A stretch of DNA of 64,000 nucleotides from Mesorhizobium koreense (GTDB lineage Bacteria > Pseudomonadota > Alphaproteobacteria > Rhizobiales > Rhizobiaceae), in the NCBI RefSeq assembly GCF_031656215.1, contig NZ_CP134228.1, forward strand, positions 4,793,001 through 4,857,000. Direction: 5' to 3'. Below are positions 1-8,743 of the stretch, in pieces (the stretch's first letter is position 1; the number at the start of each line of letters is the position of its first letter). A model generated the notes under the pieces. It made no database searches. It was not told the DNA's origin and saw only the letters and a program-made list of their open reading frames with translations. The translations under genes and the position numbers were made by a program.

Positions 1-86
1 GACCATCAAACTATGCCACCGACCTATTGATTAGTCGAACGAATGTTTTTAATCTTTAGCATCAACTATTCTGATGGGAATTCGCG

Positions 87-1043
87 ATGGCCACGCCGCT
101 CGATCTCGACCAGCTCCAGACCTTCATCGCCATTGCCGACACAGGCAGCTTCACCAAGGCGGCCGATGGCGTGCACCGGACGCAATCCGCCGTCTCCATG
201 CAGATGCGGCGGCTGGAAGAGCGCATCGGCAAGCCACTCTTCGAGAAGGAAGGCCGCACCAACAAGCTGACGGACGAAGGCGAAAAGCTGCTCGTCTATG
301 CGCGCCGCCTGATGCAGCTCAACCGCGAGACACTCGCAGCCTTCGACGACGCCCAGCTCGAAGGGCATATCCGCATCGGCACGCCGGACGATTATGCCGA
401 CCGCTTCCTGCCCGAGATCATGGCGCGCTTCGGGCGCTCCAACCCGAGAGTGGAACTTTCAGTCATCTGCGAGCCGAGCCCCAACCTCGATGCGCTTATC
501 CGGCGCGGCGCGCTCGACATCGCGCTCGTCACACAGAACGACGAGGTCCGGCATTCCGAAGTCGTACGGCGAGAGCCGCTTCTGTGGGTCTGTTCCGCCA
601 ACCATTCGACGCATGAGGCCGAAGTACTGCCGATGGCCTTCGGCCGGCCGGGCTGCATCTGGCGGCAAGCGGCGTGCGAGATGCTGGAAAGCAAGGGACA
701 AGACTATCGCGTGCTCTTCACCAGTTGGTCGGCGACGGTGGTGGCTGCGGCCGTGCTGTCGGGGCTCGCCATCTCGGTCCTGCCGGAATGCGCGCTCCGG
801 CCAGGCATGCGCGTGCTCGGCGAGGCGGACGGATTCGGCAGGCTGCCGGATTGCCAGATCGGCATCATGCGCGGCCATACCGGCCATACCGAGATCGTCG
901 AAGCGCTGGCGCGGCATATCGCGGAAAGCCTCGACAACATCTCCGTGCCGGCGCCGGACGAGACCGGCAGCTTCGATTTCGCCGCCTTCGCCGCGGCGCG
1001 CGGGCGGCGGCTGAAGCCAAGCCACATCCTGCCGGGGTGGTAG
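87..1043 (+). CDS. LysR-family transcriptional regulator
   Basis: 318 residues, the usual length of a LysR-type regulator. The N-terminal winged helix-turn-helix covers about residues 5-65 ([20 protein letters not shown], then [15 protein letters not shown]), followed by a linker helix and a periplasmic-binding-like effector domain starting near residue 94 ([17 protein letters not shown]). The effector is not evident. The start is the ATG at 87, with a weak GGGA upstream; an earlier ATG at 74 is out of frame. xseA follows on the same strand after 37 bases, but the two are probably unrelated in function. The target genes may lie outside the window to the left, because LysR regulators often control a divergent neighbour. 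Confidence 0.93.
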   Translation: MATPLDLDQLQTFIAIADTGSFTKAADGVHRTQSAVSMQMRRLEERIGKPLFEKEGRTNKLTDEGEKLLVYARRLMQLNRETLAAFDDAQLEGHIRIGTPDDYADRFLPEIMARFGRSNPRVELSVICEPSPNLDALIRRGALDIALVTQNDEVRHSEVVRREPLLWVCSANHSTHEAEVLPMAFGRPGCIWRQAACEMLESKGQDYRVLFTSWSATVVAAAVLSGLAISVLPECALRPGMRVLGEADGFGRLPDCQIGIMRGHTGHTEIVEALARHIAESLDNISVPAPDETGSFDFAAFAAARGRRLKPSHILPGW

Positions 1044-1080
1044 GGTTGACGGCGGCCGGGGACCTTCCTCCAATACGCCC

Positions 1081-2637
1081 ATGCCTGAGACCGTGAGCAC
1101 CGATTCGAAATCGAACGCGGCGGAATTCACCGTCAGCGAGATTTCCGTCGCGCTTAGGCGCACGGTGGAGGACGCATTCGGCTACGTGCGTGTGCGCGGG
1201 GAAATCTCCGGTTACCGCGGGCCGCATTCCTCCGGCCATGCCTATTTCGCGCTGAAAGACGACCGGGCGCGGCTGGAAGCCTGCATCTGGAAAGGTACGT
1301 TCTCGCGGCTCAAGATCCGACCCGAGGAGGGGATGGAGGTCGTCGCCACCGGCAAGCTGACCACCTATCCCGGCTCATCCAAATACCAGATCGTCATCGA
1401 CGGTATCGAGCCGGCCGGCGCCGGCGCGCTGATGGCGCTTCTGGAGGAGCGCAAGCGGCGGCTCGCCGCTGAAGGCCTGTTCGATCAATCGCGCAAGCGG
1501 CCCCTGCCCTTCATGCCGCGCGTGATCGGCGTGGTGACCTCGCCGACCGGCGCGGTCATCCGCGACATCATCCACCGCATCGACGACCGCTTCCCGCTCA
1601 CCATCGTGGTGTGGCCGGTGCGTGTCCAGGGGGAGACGACCGGCGCGGAGGTCTCGGCCGCGATCACAGGGTTCAACCGGCTGGCATCAGGCGGGCCGAT
1701 CCCGCGCCCGGACGTGCTGATCGTGGCGCGCGGCGGCGGCAGCCTCGAAGACCTCTGGGGCTTCAACGACGAGGCGGTGGCGCGTGCAGCGGCAGCCTCC
1801 GCGATCCCACTGATCTCGGCGGTCGGGCACGAGACCGACTGGACGCTGATCGATTTCGTCGCCGATGTCCGCGCGCCGACGCCGACGGGAGCTGCCGAGC
1901 TTGCCGTGCCGGTGAAAGCCGAACTCGAGGCGCGCATCGCCAATCTGTCGGCCCGGCTGCAAGGCGCGGTGCTGCGCGCCTCCGATCGCAAGCGGCATGC
2001 ATTGAGGGCCGCGTCGCGCGCGCTCCCCTCCGCCGACCAGCTTCTGGCGCTGCCGCGCCGCCGCTTCGACGAGGCGGCGAGCCGGCTCGGGCGGGCGCTG
2101 ACGGCGAATACGGAAAAGAAACGCGCGCGCTATCGCGGCCTCAGGCTGTCACCTTCCCTGCTCGCGAGGCGCGTGGCCGACGCGAGGGCGCGCACCGACC
2201 GCGCGGCCGACCGACTCCCCAACGTGTTTCTGGCGCTTGTGAGGCTCTGCCGCTCACGCTTCGACCGCGACGCGGCGCGTGTATCGCCCGTCGCGCTCAT
2301 CCGGCGCAGGAAGATGTTGGCCGAGACGGTGTCGGCGCTTGGCCGGCGCGCCGATCAGGCGGTCAACCTCGCGCGGGATCGAAGGCGCGTCCGGCTGGCG
2401 CAGGCATGGCGGCTGGCCGACACGCTCTCCCATCACTCGGTGCTGGCGCGCGGCTTCGCGGTCGTGAAGAACGCGGAAGGAAGGATCGTGAAACGGGCCG
2501 CTTCCGTCTCCGCCGGCGACGTTCTCGACATCGAATTCGCCGACGGCAAGGTCGCTGCGGTCGCCGGCGGCGGCACGGTACGGCCGAAGCCGGCGCCCCG
2601 CGGCAAGCCCGGCAGCGGACAGGGTTCGCTTTTTTAG
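1081..2637 (+). CDS. xseA: Exodeoxyribonuclease VII large subunit
   Basis: 518 residues. The large subunit of exonuclease VII joins several XseB small subunits to degrade single-stranded DNA in both directions, in DNA repair and recombination. The N-terminal OB-fold DNA-binding part is at about residues 10-115 ([40 protein letters not shown]). The catalytic core follows, with the family signatures [32 protein letters not shown] and [20 protein letters not shown]. The C-terminal third is basic and helical, and the protein ends in a Gly/Pro/Lys tail ([11 protein letters not shown]). There is no clear Shine-Dalgarno before ATG 1081; a GTG at 1093 is possible. The small subunit xseB is not next to it. 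Confidence 0.97.
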   Translation: MPETVSTDSKSNAAEFTVSEISVALRRTVEDAFGYVRVRGEISGYRGPHSSGHAYFALKDDRARLEACIWKGTFSRLKIRPEEGMEVVATGKLTTYPGSSKYQIVIDGIEPAGAGALMALLEERKRRLAAEGLFDQSRKRPLPFMPRVIGVVTSPTGAVIRDIIHRIDDRFPLTIVVWPVRVQGETTGAEVSAAITGFNRLASGGPIPRPDVLIVARGGGSLEDLWGFNDEAVARAAAASAIPLISAVGHETDWTLIDFVADVRAPTPTGAAELAVPVKAELEARIANLSARLQGAVLRASDRKRHALRAASRALPSADQLLALPRRRFDEAASRLGRALTANTEKKRARYRGLRLSPSLLARRVADARARTDRAADRLPNVFLALVRLCRSRFDRDAARVSPVALIRRRKMLAETVSALGRRADQAVNLARDRRRVRLAQAWRLADTLSHHSVLARGFAVVKNAEGRIVKRAASVSAGDVLDIEFADGKVAAVAGGGTVRPKPAPRGKPGSGQGSLF

Positions 2638-2684
2638 GAACCGGTCGGGACTCGGGTTTCGAGCATGGCGTGCGAGAAGCAAAA

Positions 2685-2722
2685 CCCCGCCGCCTCAGCC
2701 TGTAAAGGCTTCAGCGACGGGG
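2685..2722 (-). terminator. Hairpin terminator for the gene at 2825-3151
   Basis: The arms CCCCG (2685-2689) and CGGGG (2718-2722) enclose further pairs CGC/GCG and AGCC/GGCT. Read on the minus strand the hairpin ends in GGCGGGG followed by TTTT, the usual form of an intrinsic terminator. It lies about 100 bases past the stop of the minus-strand gene at 2825 and just past the end of xseA on the other strand. Confidence 0.6.
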
Positions 2723-2824
2723 CAGCCACCTGAGACGCCGCCCGTGACGGCGCCTCTCAACGGACGGGAGCCGAGGAAGTTCCCGGCAGCATTCCAAACG
2801 GCCGATAGCACCGCCTGCCGGCAG

Positions 2825-3151
2825 CTATCTGCGCCAATGATGACGATCGTGATGGTGTCGCCGGTTGTCGTGATGACGCCAGTGCCGGTGATGCGGGCGG
2901 TGCCATTCACGATAGTAGTAGGGCTGATACCAGCCATAGTGGCGATAGTGATGATACCGGCGATTGGGCACGCAGCGACCCCATCTGTTGAGATGCCAGC
3001 CGCGGCCGCAGCCGTCACGGACCCTGACCAGCGGCATGCCGTCGGAATGGACCGTCACCATCGGCATCGCGCTAACCGGAGCCGATACTACAAATCCGGC
3101 GCCGAAAGCGCCCGCGGCGACGATCGCCGCCATTGCGTATTTGCGAAACAT
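2825..3151 (-). CDS. Secreted GCG_CRPN-type His-rich small protein
   Basis: 108 residues. An N-terminal signal peptide (about residues 1-28, ending near SAPVSA) is followed by the motif GCGRGWHLNRWGRCVPN, which matches the GCG_CRPN prefix motif of small exported proteins common in Hyphomicrobiales. The last 45 residues are mostly His, Arg, Tyr and Trp (for example HHYRHYGWYQPYYY), which suggests metal or anionic-surface binding; that is inference. A strong ribosome site (GAGGAGAAG) precedes the ATG on the minus strand. The function of the family is not established. It stands alone between xseA and an unassigned stretch. Confidence 0.75.
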   Translation of the reverse strand: MFRKYAMAAIVAAGAFGAGFVVSAPVSAMPMVTVHSDGMPLVRVRDGCGRGWHLNRWGRCVPNRRYHHYRHYGWYQPYYYREWHRPHHRHWRHHDNRRHHHDRHHWRR

Positions 3152-3398
3152 AGGACTTCTCCTCGTCTTCCTTCGACAAGAGTCTTCCCTTCGGCGCGGA
3201 AATGATCGCGGCGGAAAGCAGTTCCCTTCGGCCCTTCAAGAATTGTTGCCGTTGAAAGCTGCGGTGATGGGGTGTCGGGGGCGAGGGCGGCGGCGACCGG
3301 CTGGCCGTCCGTTTACCGGGTTAACAGAGAGCGCAGCGAACGCTTAACTGATTTCGCCCATGCTCTTGCGCAGGCGGCCGGGCATCTGCGAGAGTATC

Positions 3399-3572
3399 AT
3401 GATGAACCCCCGCAAAGCACGCCAGTGGCGAAACGCCCTTGTCCTGCAAGCAGCCGTGGCCGCCCTCTTCCTGCCGTTCGTCGTCAGCCTGGCAATGATG
3501 TTCTTTCTTGCCGGGCACGAGGATCGCCCGATCCGGACGGTAGACCGGACCATGACAAGCTCCACGAGATAG
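3399..3572 (+). CDS. Possible small single-pass membrane protein
   Basis: 57 residues starting MMNPRKARQWRN, with one strongly hydrophobic span of about 27 residues (ALVLQAAVAALFLPFVVSLA and on) and a short polar tail. A GAGAG precedes the ATG by a few bases. Basic residues before the membrane span would place the N-terminus in the cytoplasm. No homologue is recognised and it overlaps no supported gene, but a hydrophobic reading can arise by chance in high-G+C DNA. Treat it as tentative. Confidence 0.35.
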   Translation: MMNPRKARQWRNALVLQAAVAALFLPFVVSLAMMFFLAGHEDRPIRTVDRTMTSSTR

Positions 3573-3621
3573 CCGTGGAAATCCGATAGCGGCGGGATGA
3601 TACGGTCGGTGGCGCTCAGGA

Positions 3622-4629
3622 TCAGCGCGATCGGCGCCAATCGGCAATCATTTCGACCACATCGAAGGTGTCTGCTGGAGGACTGAACAGGTGTCGCATG
3701 AGACCGTCGAGCATGGCCGCGGCGGCCGCCATCGACACGGCGGCGCCAGCGAGGACAGGCAGAAGCAGCGGCTGGGGAATCATATCGGCGATGCCGGCGC
3801 TGACCAGCACCATGACGGCAAGGCCGTGCAGTAGATAGATCGAAAGCGAGCGCTCGCCGAACCATTCGAGCAGCGGCGAACTGACCGGCAACAGGGCGCA
3901 GAAGCCCAGCACGCCGGCCAGGCTCAACGACAGCACCAAAAGCCGGCCGAGACCGGGATAGGCAAGGAAGGGCGGCGCGCTGTCGTAATCGTGGCTGCCG
4001 GTCAGCGCGGAACCGTCGAGGCCATTCAGCCACCATACCGCCACGATCAGCATGGAGAGCCCGAACAGGCACGAAAACGCGAGGCGGTGGCGCCTGGTCA
4101 GTGCCACCAGCGGCAGGCCGTAGAGGTGCCCGAGCACGAAGAATGGCAGGAAATAGATGGTGCGGGCCGCGCTAAGCGCATAGCCGACAGCGTCGTCATA
4201 CCCGACGAAGACCGCCGCGAGCAGCGCCACCGCGAGCCCGGCGGGCGAGGCGAACAGCGGCAACAGGATGCGCCAGCCGATCAGGCTGGCGATGAACCAG
4301 AGCAGCCAATAGGGCGTGAAGGGCGAGTAGCTGTACCAGTCGGTGAGCTGGCCAACGCCGAGATAGATGAACTGAAAGACCACGAGCGGGAGGAACAGCG
4401 TCCACACGATCTTCTGGTAATCCAGGCTTTTCAGCGTCTCGCGCGCGAAGATGCCGGACAGGAACACGAACAGCGGCATGTGGAAGCTGTAGATGCCTGT
4501 ATAGAGCATCTGTAGCAGGATCGAGTGCGTGGAGGGCTTCTCGATCAGGTGGCCGAAGACGACGAGCAGGATGCCTGCTCCCTTCAACGCGTCGATATGA
4601 CCGTAGCGGCCGCTCCTTGATGAATTCAT
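3622..4629 (-). CDS. Acyltransferase 3 family membrane protein
   Basis: About 335 residues, a polytopic inner-membrane protein of the acyltransferase-3 family (OafA/NodX/fucose 4-O-acetylase type), which transfers acyl groups, usually acetyl, to sugars or lipids. The family start is clear: HIDALKGAGILLVVFGHLIE, containing the conserved His of the first membrane helix. Hydrophobic helices run to the end; SIYLLHGLAVMVLVSAGIAD is a typical late segment. The likely start is ATG 4629 (MNSSRSGRYGHID); a GTG at 4656 would add nine residues. Its substrate is unknown, but glycan genes lie in this window at 23-29 kb and 38-41 kb. Confidence 0.85.
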   Translation of the reverse strand: MNSSRSGRYGHIDALKGAGILLVVFGHLIEKPSTHSILLQMLYTGIYSFHMPLFVFLSGIFARETLKSLDYQKIVWTLFLPLVVFQFIYLGVGQLTDWYSYSPFTPYWLLWFIASLIGWRILLPLFASPAGLAVALLAAVFVGYDDAVGYALSAARTIYFLPFFVLGHLYGLPLVALTRRHRLAFSCLFGLSMLIVAVWWLNGLDGSALTGSHDYDSAPPFLAYPGLGRLLVLSLSLAGVLGFCALLPVSSPLLEWFGERSLSIYLLHGLAVMVLVSAGIADMIPQPLLLPVLAGAAVSMAAAAAMLDGLMRHLFSPPADTFDVVEMIADWRRSR

Positions 4630-5126
4630 TCCGTAGTCACTGCATGCACTGCTCACGCCTCGGAGTTAGTGCATCGCAACGCGATTCCCACACGCCCAGC
4701 ACGCGCAAGGCATTGTCGCGTTGCCGGTTGCGGCCAGCCTCGGAAGCCGCAATCCCGGCCATTTCATGCATTGCGGCCTCTGCCGGTGGCCAACTCGCGG
4801 GGCGATCAAAAAGGATAAAAGCGCGGCCTCGAATGTGACCTGCTACGGGTTGACCCGACCGTCCGGTGCCATCCTCTAGACCACGACGACTCGATTGGAT
4901 GCAGAATAACGGGCGCACGGCGCAGCATGTCGTCCCGGCGAGACTGCGCGATTGTATTAGCCGATAGGGTACGATCTGCCGGTGCTTGCCGCATACCCAT
5001 TCCTTGAAAGCGCGATCGTCTGAACACGCCCGTCTGCATAAAGATAGGGCAGCAGCACAGTCGTTCCTTGTCGGTCCGCCCCATGTATGGTTTCCTGTAG
5101 TAGGGCTTGCAGACCGAGGAACCAGC
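4630..5126. other. Intergenic stretch without a recognised gene
   Basis: About 500 bases between the acyltransferase start and a small secreted protein. Open frames here are short, basic and without recognisable domains, and they read like shadows. It must hold promoters for both flanking genes (divergent arrangement). I see no tRNA, repeat or riboswitch in it. Confidence 0.5.
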
Positions 5127-5459
5127 ATGAGGCTTGTTCTCGCAGCCGCAATGACCCTGTGCCTGACACCGACCGCATCGGCTCAGGATTATCCTGGTTC
5201 GTTCCTGGGAGCCGAGAGCTACGGGCGACAGCTTGAGCGCTCACAAGGGTCTGCCGGCACGCATCGGCCGACACGCCGCCAAAGACAGAGCCACATGGCC
5301 GCACGGCCATCACAGGCTCGCATGAACGAACTCATGCGTCGGCTCAAGCCGGAATATGAGCGCCGGGTCGAACGCGACGGCAGCGTTAGCGCGAACAGAT
5401 GGCTGCAACGCACCGCCTATCGAATGGGCCTCCAAGAAGGTCGCGGCGCCCGCCGCTGA
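5127..5459 (+). CDS. Small secreted protein of unknown function
   Basis: 110 residues from ATG 5127, chosen because GAGGAA precedes it by seven bases and because the protein then begins with a clean signal peptide (MRLVLAAAMTLCLTPTASAQ). The mature part is polar and basic, with a Gln/Arg/Ser-rich middle and a C-terminal helix-like stretch (ARMNELMRRLKPEYERRVER). No domain is recognised. It is followed after 31 bases by another small gene on the same strand, so the two may be co-transcribed. Confidence 0.6.
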   Translation: MRLVLAAAMTLCLTPTASAQDYPGSFLGAESYGRQLERSQGSAGTHRPTRRQRQSHMAARPSQARMNELMRRLKPEYERRVERDGSVSANRWLQRTAYRMGLQEGRGARR

Positions 5460-5490
5460 CGTTTCCGTCCTTATAAGCTGAGAGCCGGCA

Positions 5491-5922
5491 ATGGATTACC
5501 GAACAGCAAGCGCACTCGATCTTACCACCATCTTCCGGGACCTGTCCCTTCGCATCGCCGACCAATACTCGGCCGCGGGCCTCAACATCGAGGACGCAAA
5601 AGACGAATTCCTGATGAGCCTGAAAGAAGGACGGGCTCACACTCTGCTGCAGGACGGGAAACCGCTTGCCATCGTCGCATGGCGGGAGATCGGCGATACG
5701 GCGCAAACCGCATTCGCGGCCCACGAAAGCTTCTTTTCCCGCTCGACCGTTCGTTTCTGCAAACAGCACATCAGGCGCATACAGGCCTTGTGCGGAAATC
5801 TGCCGGTTGATTCCTATAGCTGGTCCAGTCGACCCGAGGTGGCGAAATGGTTTCGGGTTCTGGGTTTTCGAGAGCGGGAACGCGGTAACGGCTTCATCAT
5901 CTTCCAACTCGACCCGGTGTGA
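5491..5922 (+). CDS. GNAT-like small protein, unknown function
   Basis: 143 residues. The overall pattern (short N-terminal helices, LLQDGKPLAIVAWREIGDTA as a beta hairpin, and a C-terminal WFRVLGFRERERGNGFIIFQ) resembles the end of a GNAT acetyltransferase fold, where the motif before the last strand often reads as a Gly-Phe turn after a helix. Phage-encoded GNAT-like proteins of this size exist, but no other phage gene is present here. Substrate unknown. GAGAGCC precedes the ATG. Assignment to the GNAT fold is inference from pattern only. Confidence 0.55.
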   Translation: MDYRTASALDLTTIFRDLSLRIADQYSAAGLNIEDAKDEFLMSLKEGRAHTLLQDGKPLAIVAWREIGDTAQTAFAAHESFFSRSTVRFCKQHIRRIQALCGNLPVDSYSWSSRPEVAKWFRVLGFRERERGNGFIIFQLDPV

Positions 5923-6034
5923 TTTTCCCTCGTCCGCCGGACATGCCCGCTGCGCTGAAGCCAAGGTGACAAAGAAGCTGCCCGGCGGCATCGACGACTG
6001 AAATCAAGCGTATGATGGCAGGCGAAGCTGCTGC

Positions 6035-6205
6035 CTAGTAACCCCCGCCGCCACCTCCCCCGCCCATACCACCGGTTCCGGCGCCGCCGCTCCCGACACC
6101 GCTCGTGGTGTCCGATGGAGATTGCTGCATTCCGTTGCTGGTCGTGCAGCCTGCGACGCCAGCCATGATCAAAATCAGGATAGCGATCGTCGTGTGTCTG
6201 AACAT
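6035..6205 (-). CDS. Small glycine-rich lipoprotein
   Basis: 56 residues, MFRHTTIAILILIMAGVAGC with a good lipobox (VAGC, Cys20), then a Thr/Ser/Gly tail that ends in nine glycines and a tyrosine. A strong AAGGAGA ribosome site lies on the minus strand before the ATG, which supports translation. Mature protein is only 37 residues. Such short Gly-rich lipoproteins are frequent in rhizobia and have no assigned role. It is divergent from the YceI gene, with 183 bases between. Confidence 0.6.
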   Translation of the reverse strand: MFRHTTIAILILIMAGVAGCTTSNGMQQSPSDTTSGVGSGGAGTGGMGGGGGGGGY

Positions 6206-6317
6206 CGGATTGTCTCCTTCCCTGGCCCAACCCGCACCGAAGAAGAACAATCTCGCGCCTGCATTTCTTCCATCACTGTTAAGTGAAGAGGCGGCCCGGT
6301 CGGCCGCCGGATCGGAT

Positions 6318-6342
6318 GGATTATTCCGCCTCGCGGGGTGTT
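6318..6342 (+). promoter_or_regulatory. Candidate ECF-sigma promoter of yceI
   Basis: GGATT at 6318-6322 and TGTT at 6339-6342 are separated by 16 bases, 46 bases before the YceI start. The same pair with the same spacing occurs at 6966-6990 before the operon that encodes the ECF sigma factor. The arrangement fits the general ECF promoter form (GGAAC-like -35, 16-17 bases, C/TGTT-like -10). Confidence 0.5.
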
Positions 6343-6388
6343 GTCCTTCCTGCATGTTCGCCAGTCCGCGTGCGGAAGGATCGTTCCC

Positions 6389-6955
6389 ATGCTCAAGATT
6401 TCGTTGGCTGTCGCGCTTTTGCTTGCGACTGCGATTTCCGCCAGGTCCGACAAATTGTCCAGCCTTCACGGCCAATACATGATCGCACCGTCCTCTCGCA
6501 TCGCCTTCTCTGTGGCTCAGCTTGGTGGCGGCGGCATCGCCGGCACCTTCTCGGACTTTTCCGGCACGTTCGATCTGCACCCCGACGACATTGCAAGATC
6601 GAGTGTGACTTTCTCGCTCGAGCCGGCCAGCGTGAAGGCCGCCGAACCGCGTGTCGAGAACTTCCTGCGCTCCTCGGCCGTTTTCGATGCAGCCGCCTAC
6701 CCGGTGATCACCTTCCGTTCGACCGGGATCCATCCGGAGGGTGGCGATCGCGCGATCGTCGAAGGATCGCTCACCGCACGCGGTGTCTCGCGCCGCGAAA
6801 CATTCAAGGCCACCCTGACCGGTCGACAAGGACGAACAGTCGCCTTCCACGTCGTGGGCGACATATTGCGCTCGTCTTACGGCATGGATGTCGGCACGCC
6901 GATCTATTCCAACGTCGCTCACTTTGACATGGTTCTGAAGGGCGAACGGAAATAA
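6389..6955 (+). CDS. YceI-family periplasmic protein
   Basis: 188 residues from ATG 6389 (GGAAGGA upstream). A signal peptide (MLKISLAVALLLATAISARS) precedes a YceI/lipocalin-like beta-barrel domain filling the rest: GQYMIAPSSRIAFSVAQLGG, GTFSDFSGTFDLHPDD, ITFRSTGIHPE and the closing strand HFDMVLKGERK. YceI proteins bind isoprenoid-type lipids in the periplasm and are often found beside cytochrome b561; a b561-like remnant sits 1.8 kb downstream. It is followed by the secreted-repeat protein and sigma/anti-sigma genes, with which it shares a promoter motif, so it is probably part of that sigma factor's regulon. Confidence 0.9.
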   Translation: MLKISLAVALLLATAISARSDKLSSLHGQYMIAPSSRIAFSVAQLGGGGIAGTFSDFSGTFDLHPDDIARSSVTFSLEPASVKAAEPRVENFLRSSAVFDAAAYPVITFRSTGIHPEGGDRAIVEGSLTARGVSRRETFKATLTGRQGRTVAFHVVGDILRSSYGMDVGTPIYSNVAHFDMVLKGERK

Positions 6956-6965
6956 CCGACCGGCG

Positions 6966-6990
6966 GGATTATTTGTTGCCGACCGGTGTT
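6966..6990 (+). promoter_or_regulatory. Candidate autoregulated ECF-sigma promoter
   Basis: GGATT at 6966-6970, 16 bases, TGTT at 6987-6990, placed 54 bases before the secreted-repeat gene that heads the sigma/anti-sigma operon. The extended match to the site at 6318 is GGATTATT, 11 bases, GGTGTT in both. Autoregulation of ECF operons is common, which supports the assignment. Confidence 0.5.
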
Positions 6991-7044
6991 CTCTTCCCCG
7001 CGGACATAAGGTTCGCATCAACGATGAGGAAGAGGGTCCAGATC

Positions 7045-7431
7045 ATGCGTTCTCTCATACTGGCTGCCGCCATGCTGGCAACCGCAATACCGCTCGCCCA
7101 TGCCGACGACTATGCCGCCGGCGCGATCAAATCGTCGGATACCGCCAAGGGCGAGGTTCTCACCAATGCCGACGGTATGACGCTCTACACTTTCGACAAG
7201 GATGCGGCCGGCAAGTCGAACTGCTACGATCAATGCGCGACGAAATGGCCGCCACTGGCCGCCGCCGCCAACGCCAAGGCAGATGGCGATTACACCTTGG
7301 TGAAACGGAAGGACGGCAGCATGCAGTGGGCCTATAATGGCCGGCCGCTCTACCTTTGGCAGAAGGACAAGAAGCCGGGCGATGTCACCGGCGATGGTGT
7401 CGGCGGGGTCTGGCACGTCGCCAAGGAATAG
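7045..7431 (+). CDS. COG4315 secreted-repeat protein
   Basis: 128 residues from ATG 7045 (AGAGGG upstream); an in-frame ATG at 7024 is less well placed. A signal peptide (RSLILAAAMLATAIPLAHAD) is followed by two copies of the short secreted-repeat domain: DGMTLYTFDKDAAGKSNCYD with the paired cysteines and ATKWPPL, then NGRPLYLWQKDKKPGDVTGD ending in VWHVAKE. The family is periplasmic or surface-anchored, has no proven biochemical role, and is repeatedly found with ECF sigma factors in rhizobia. Only three bases separate it from the sigma gene, so the two are surely co-transcribed. Confidence 0.88.
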   Translation: MRSLILAAAMLATAIPLAHADDYAAGAIKSSDTAKGEVLTNADGMTLYTFDKDAAGKSNCYDQCATKWPPLAAAANAKADGDYTLVKRKDGSMQWAYNGRPLYLWQKDKKPGDVTGDGVGGVWHVAKE

Positions 7432-7434
7432 CCG

Positions 7435-7941
7435 ATGGCGCAAATCCTGGACGAGATCGAAGGCTGCGTCCCAGCGCTCCGCCGCTATGCGCGCGCGTTG
7501 ACCCACAATGCCGACCATGCCGACGATCTCGTTCAGGATTGCCTGGAACGGGCGATCCGCAAGCGCGGCTTGTGGCGCCCATCGGGTTCGGTCCGTTCCT
7601 GGATGTTCCGGATCCTCCTGAACATCCATCGCAACGATCTGAGGCGAATGCGCCGGGCGCCCGTTTCTCTCCCGCTCGATATCCTGCCGGGCGATCCTGC
7701 CGGCCCCGATGCACAACCGGGCCGGTTGGCGCTGGCCGAGACCGCACGGGCGATGCAGGCACTGCCGCTCGATCAGCGCGAAGCGCTCCTTCTCGTCGCC
7801 GTGGAAGAGATGAGCTATGCCGAGGCAGCATCGACGCTGTCCATTCCTGTCGGCACGCTGATGTCGCGGCTGGCGCGGGGGCGGACTGCCCTGCGCCAGA
7901 TGACGGAAGCGGGCGCACCAAAGCTGAGGTCCGTGAAATGA
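7435..7941 (+). CDS. ECF RNA polymerase sigma factor
   Basis: 168 residues. Sigma region 2 is at about residues 10-75 (ALTHNADHADDLVQDCLERA) and region 4 at about 105-160 (LPLDQREALLLVAVEEMSYA; STLSIPVGTLMSRLARGRTA). The lack of regions 1 and 3 is typical of ECF (group 4) sigma factors. The stop overlaps the start of the next gene by ATGA, which is the usual arrangement with a cognate anti-sigma factor. It likely drives its own operon and the YceI gene through the GGATT-N16-TGTT sites. The inducing signal is unknown; oxidative or envelope stress is plausible from the neighbours. Confidence 0.95.
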   Translation: MAQILDEIEGCVPALRRYARALTHNADHADDLVQDCLERAIRKRGLWRPSGSVRSWMFRILLNIHRNDLRRMRRAPVSLPLDILPGDPAGPDAQPGRLALAETARAMQALPLDQREALLLVAVEEMSYAEAASTLSIPVGTLMSRLARGRTALRQMTEAGAPKLRSVK

Positions 7942-8717
7942 ACCGCGAGCAGCGCAAGATCACCGAATACGATCTGCACGCCTATGCGGACGGCGTGCTG
8001 GAAGAGGCAGCACGCGCGGCAGTCGAGGCCCATATCCAGCAGAATCCCTCAGCGGCAGAGGACGTGGCCTGCTGGCGGCGTCAGAACGAAGCCCTGCGGA
8101 CGCTTTACGGCAATGTCGCGGCCGAGCCTGCGCCACCCCGTCTTGGCGCCTATCGCATCGAGCGGGAAAGCCGGATGAAAGCAGGCCATTGGCTTCGGAT
8201 GGCCGCCGCCGCCGTACTGCTGGTTGCGGCAGGCGGTAGCGCCGGCTGGTACGGACGCAGCGTTCTTGTCCCACCCGCGCCCGCGCCGCTCCAACAGAGT
8301 CTGGTCGACGAAGCGATGGAAGCGCACCGGATCTATTCCAGCGAAGTGGTCCATCCCGTCGAAGTACGCGCCAGCGAGAAGGACCACCTTCGGGCATGGC
8401 TGTCGAAGCGCCTCGACCGCACGCTTATCGTTCCTGACCTGAGAGCGGAAGGACTCACCCTCGTCGGTGGGCGGCTCTTGCCTGCGGCAGGCGGGCCTGC
8501 CGCCCAGTTCATGTATGAAGACGATACCGGCCATCGGGTGACGCTCTATATCGTTCCAGCGAAAGAAGGCCGGGAAACCTCATTCCGCTATGCCACGCTC
8601 GACCGGCTGGAAGCATTCTTCTGGACCGATGAGACGATAAGTTGCGCGCTTGTCGGTCAATTACCACGCGACCGGCTGCATGAGATCGCCACGCAGACAT
8701 ACAAGCAACTGGGCTAG
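7938..8717 (+). CDS. Membrane anti-sigma factor
   Basis: 259 residues starting at the ATG that overlaps the sigma stop. The N-terminus carries a zinc-finger-like anti-sigma helix bundle (ITEYDLHAYADGVLEEAARA; AHIQQNPS), although the HxxxCxxC pattern of ZAS proteins is not complete: I see one Cys (VACWRRQNEALR). One membrane span is at about residues 88-107 (MAAAAVLLVAAGGSAGWYG), and the C-terminal 150 residues are periplasmic. The C-terminal region (LRAEGLTLVGGRLLPAAGGP) matches the class of rhizobial anti-sigma factors annotated as transmembrane transcriptional regulators. It should hold the ECF factor at the inner membrane until a periplasmic signal arrives. Confidence 0.88.
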   Translation: MNREQRKITEYDLHAYADGVLEEAARAAVEAHIQQNPSAAEDVACWRRQNEALRTLYGNVAAEPAPPRLGAYRIERESRMKAGHWLRMAAAAVLLVAAGGSAGWYGRSVLVPPAPAPLQQSLVDEAMEAHRIYSSEVVHPVEVRASEKDHLRAWLSKRLDRTLIVPDLRAEGLTLVGGRLLPAAGGPAAQFMYEDDTGHRVTLYIVPAKEGRETSFRYATLDRLEAFFWTDETISCALVGQLPRDRLHEIATQTYKQLG

Positions 8718-8743
8718 GCATCGCCACGTGACGTAACAGCCGG

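Noticed and set aside
4637-5128. Minus-strand frame of 163 residues in the 4.6-5.1 kb gap
   Set aside because: No domain, mixed composition with several Cys and Trp, no ribosome site; overlaps the start of the small secreted protein.
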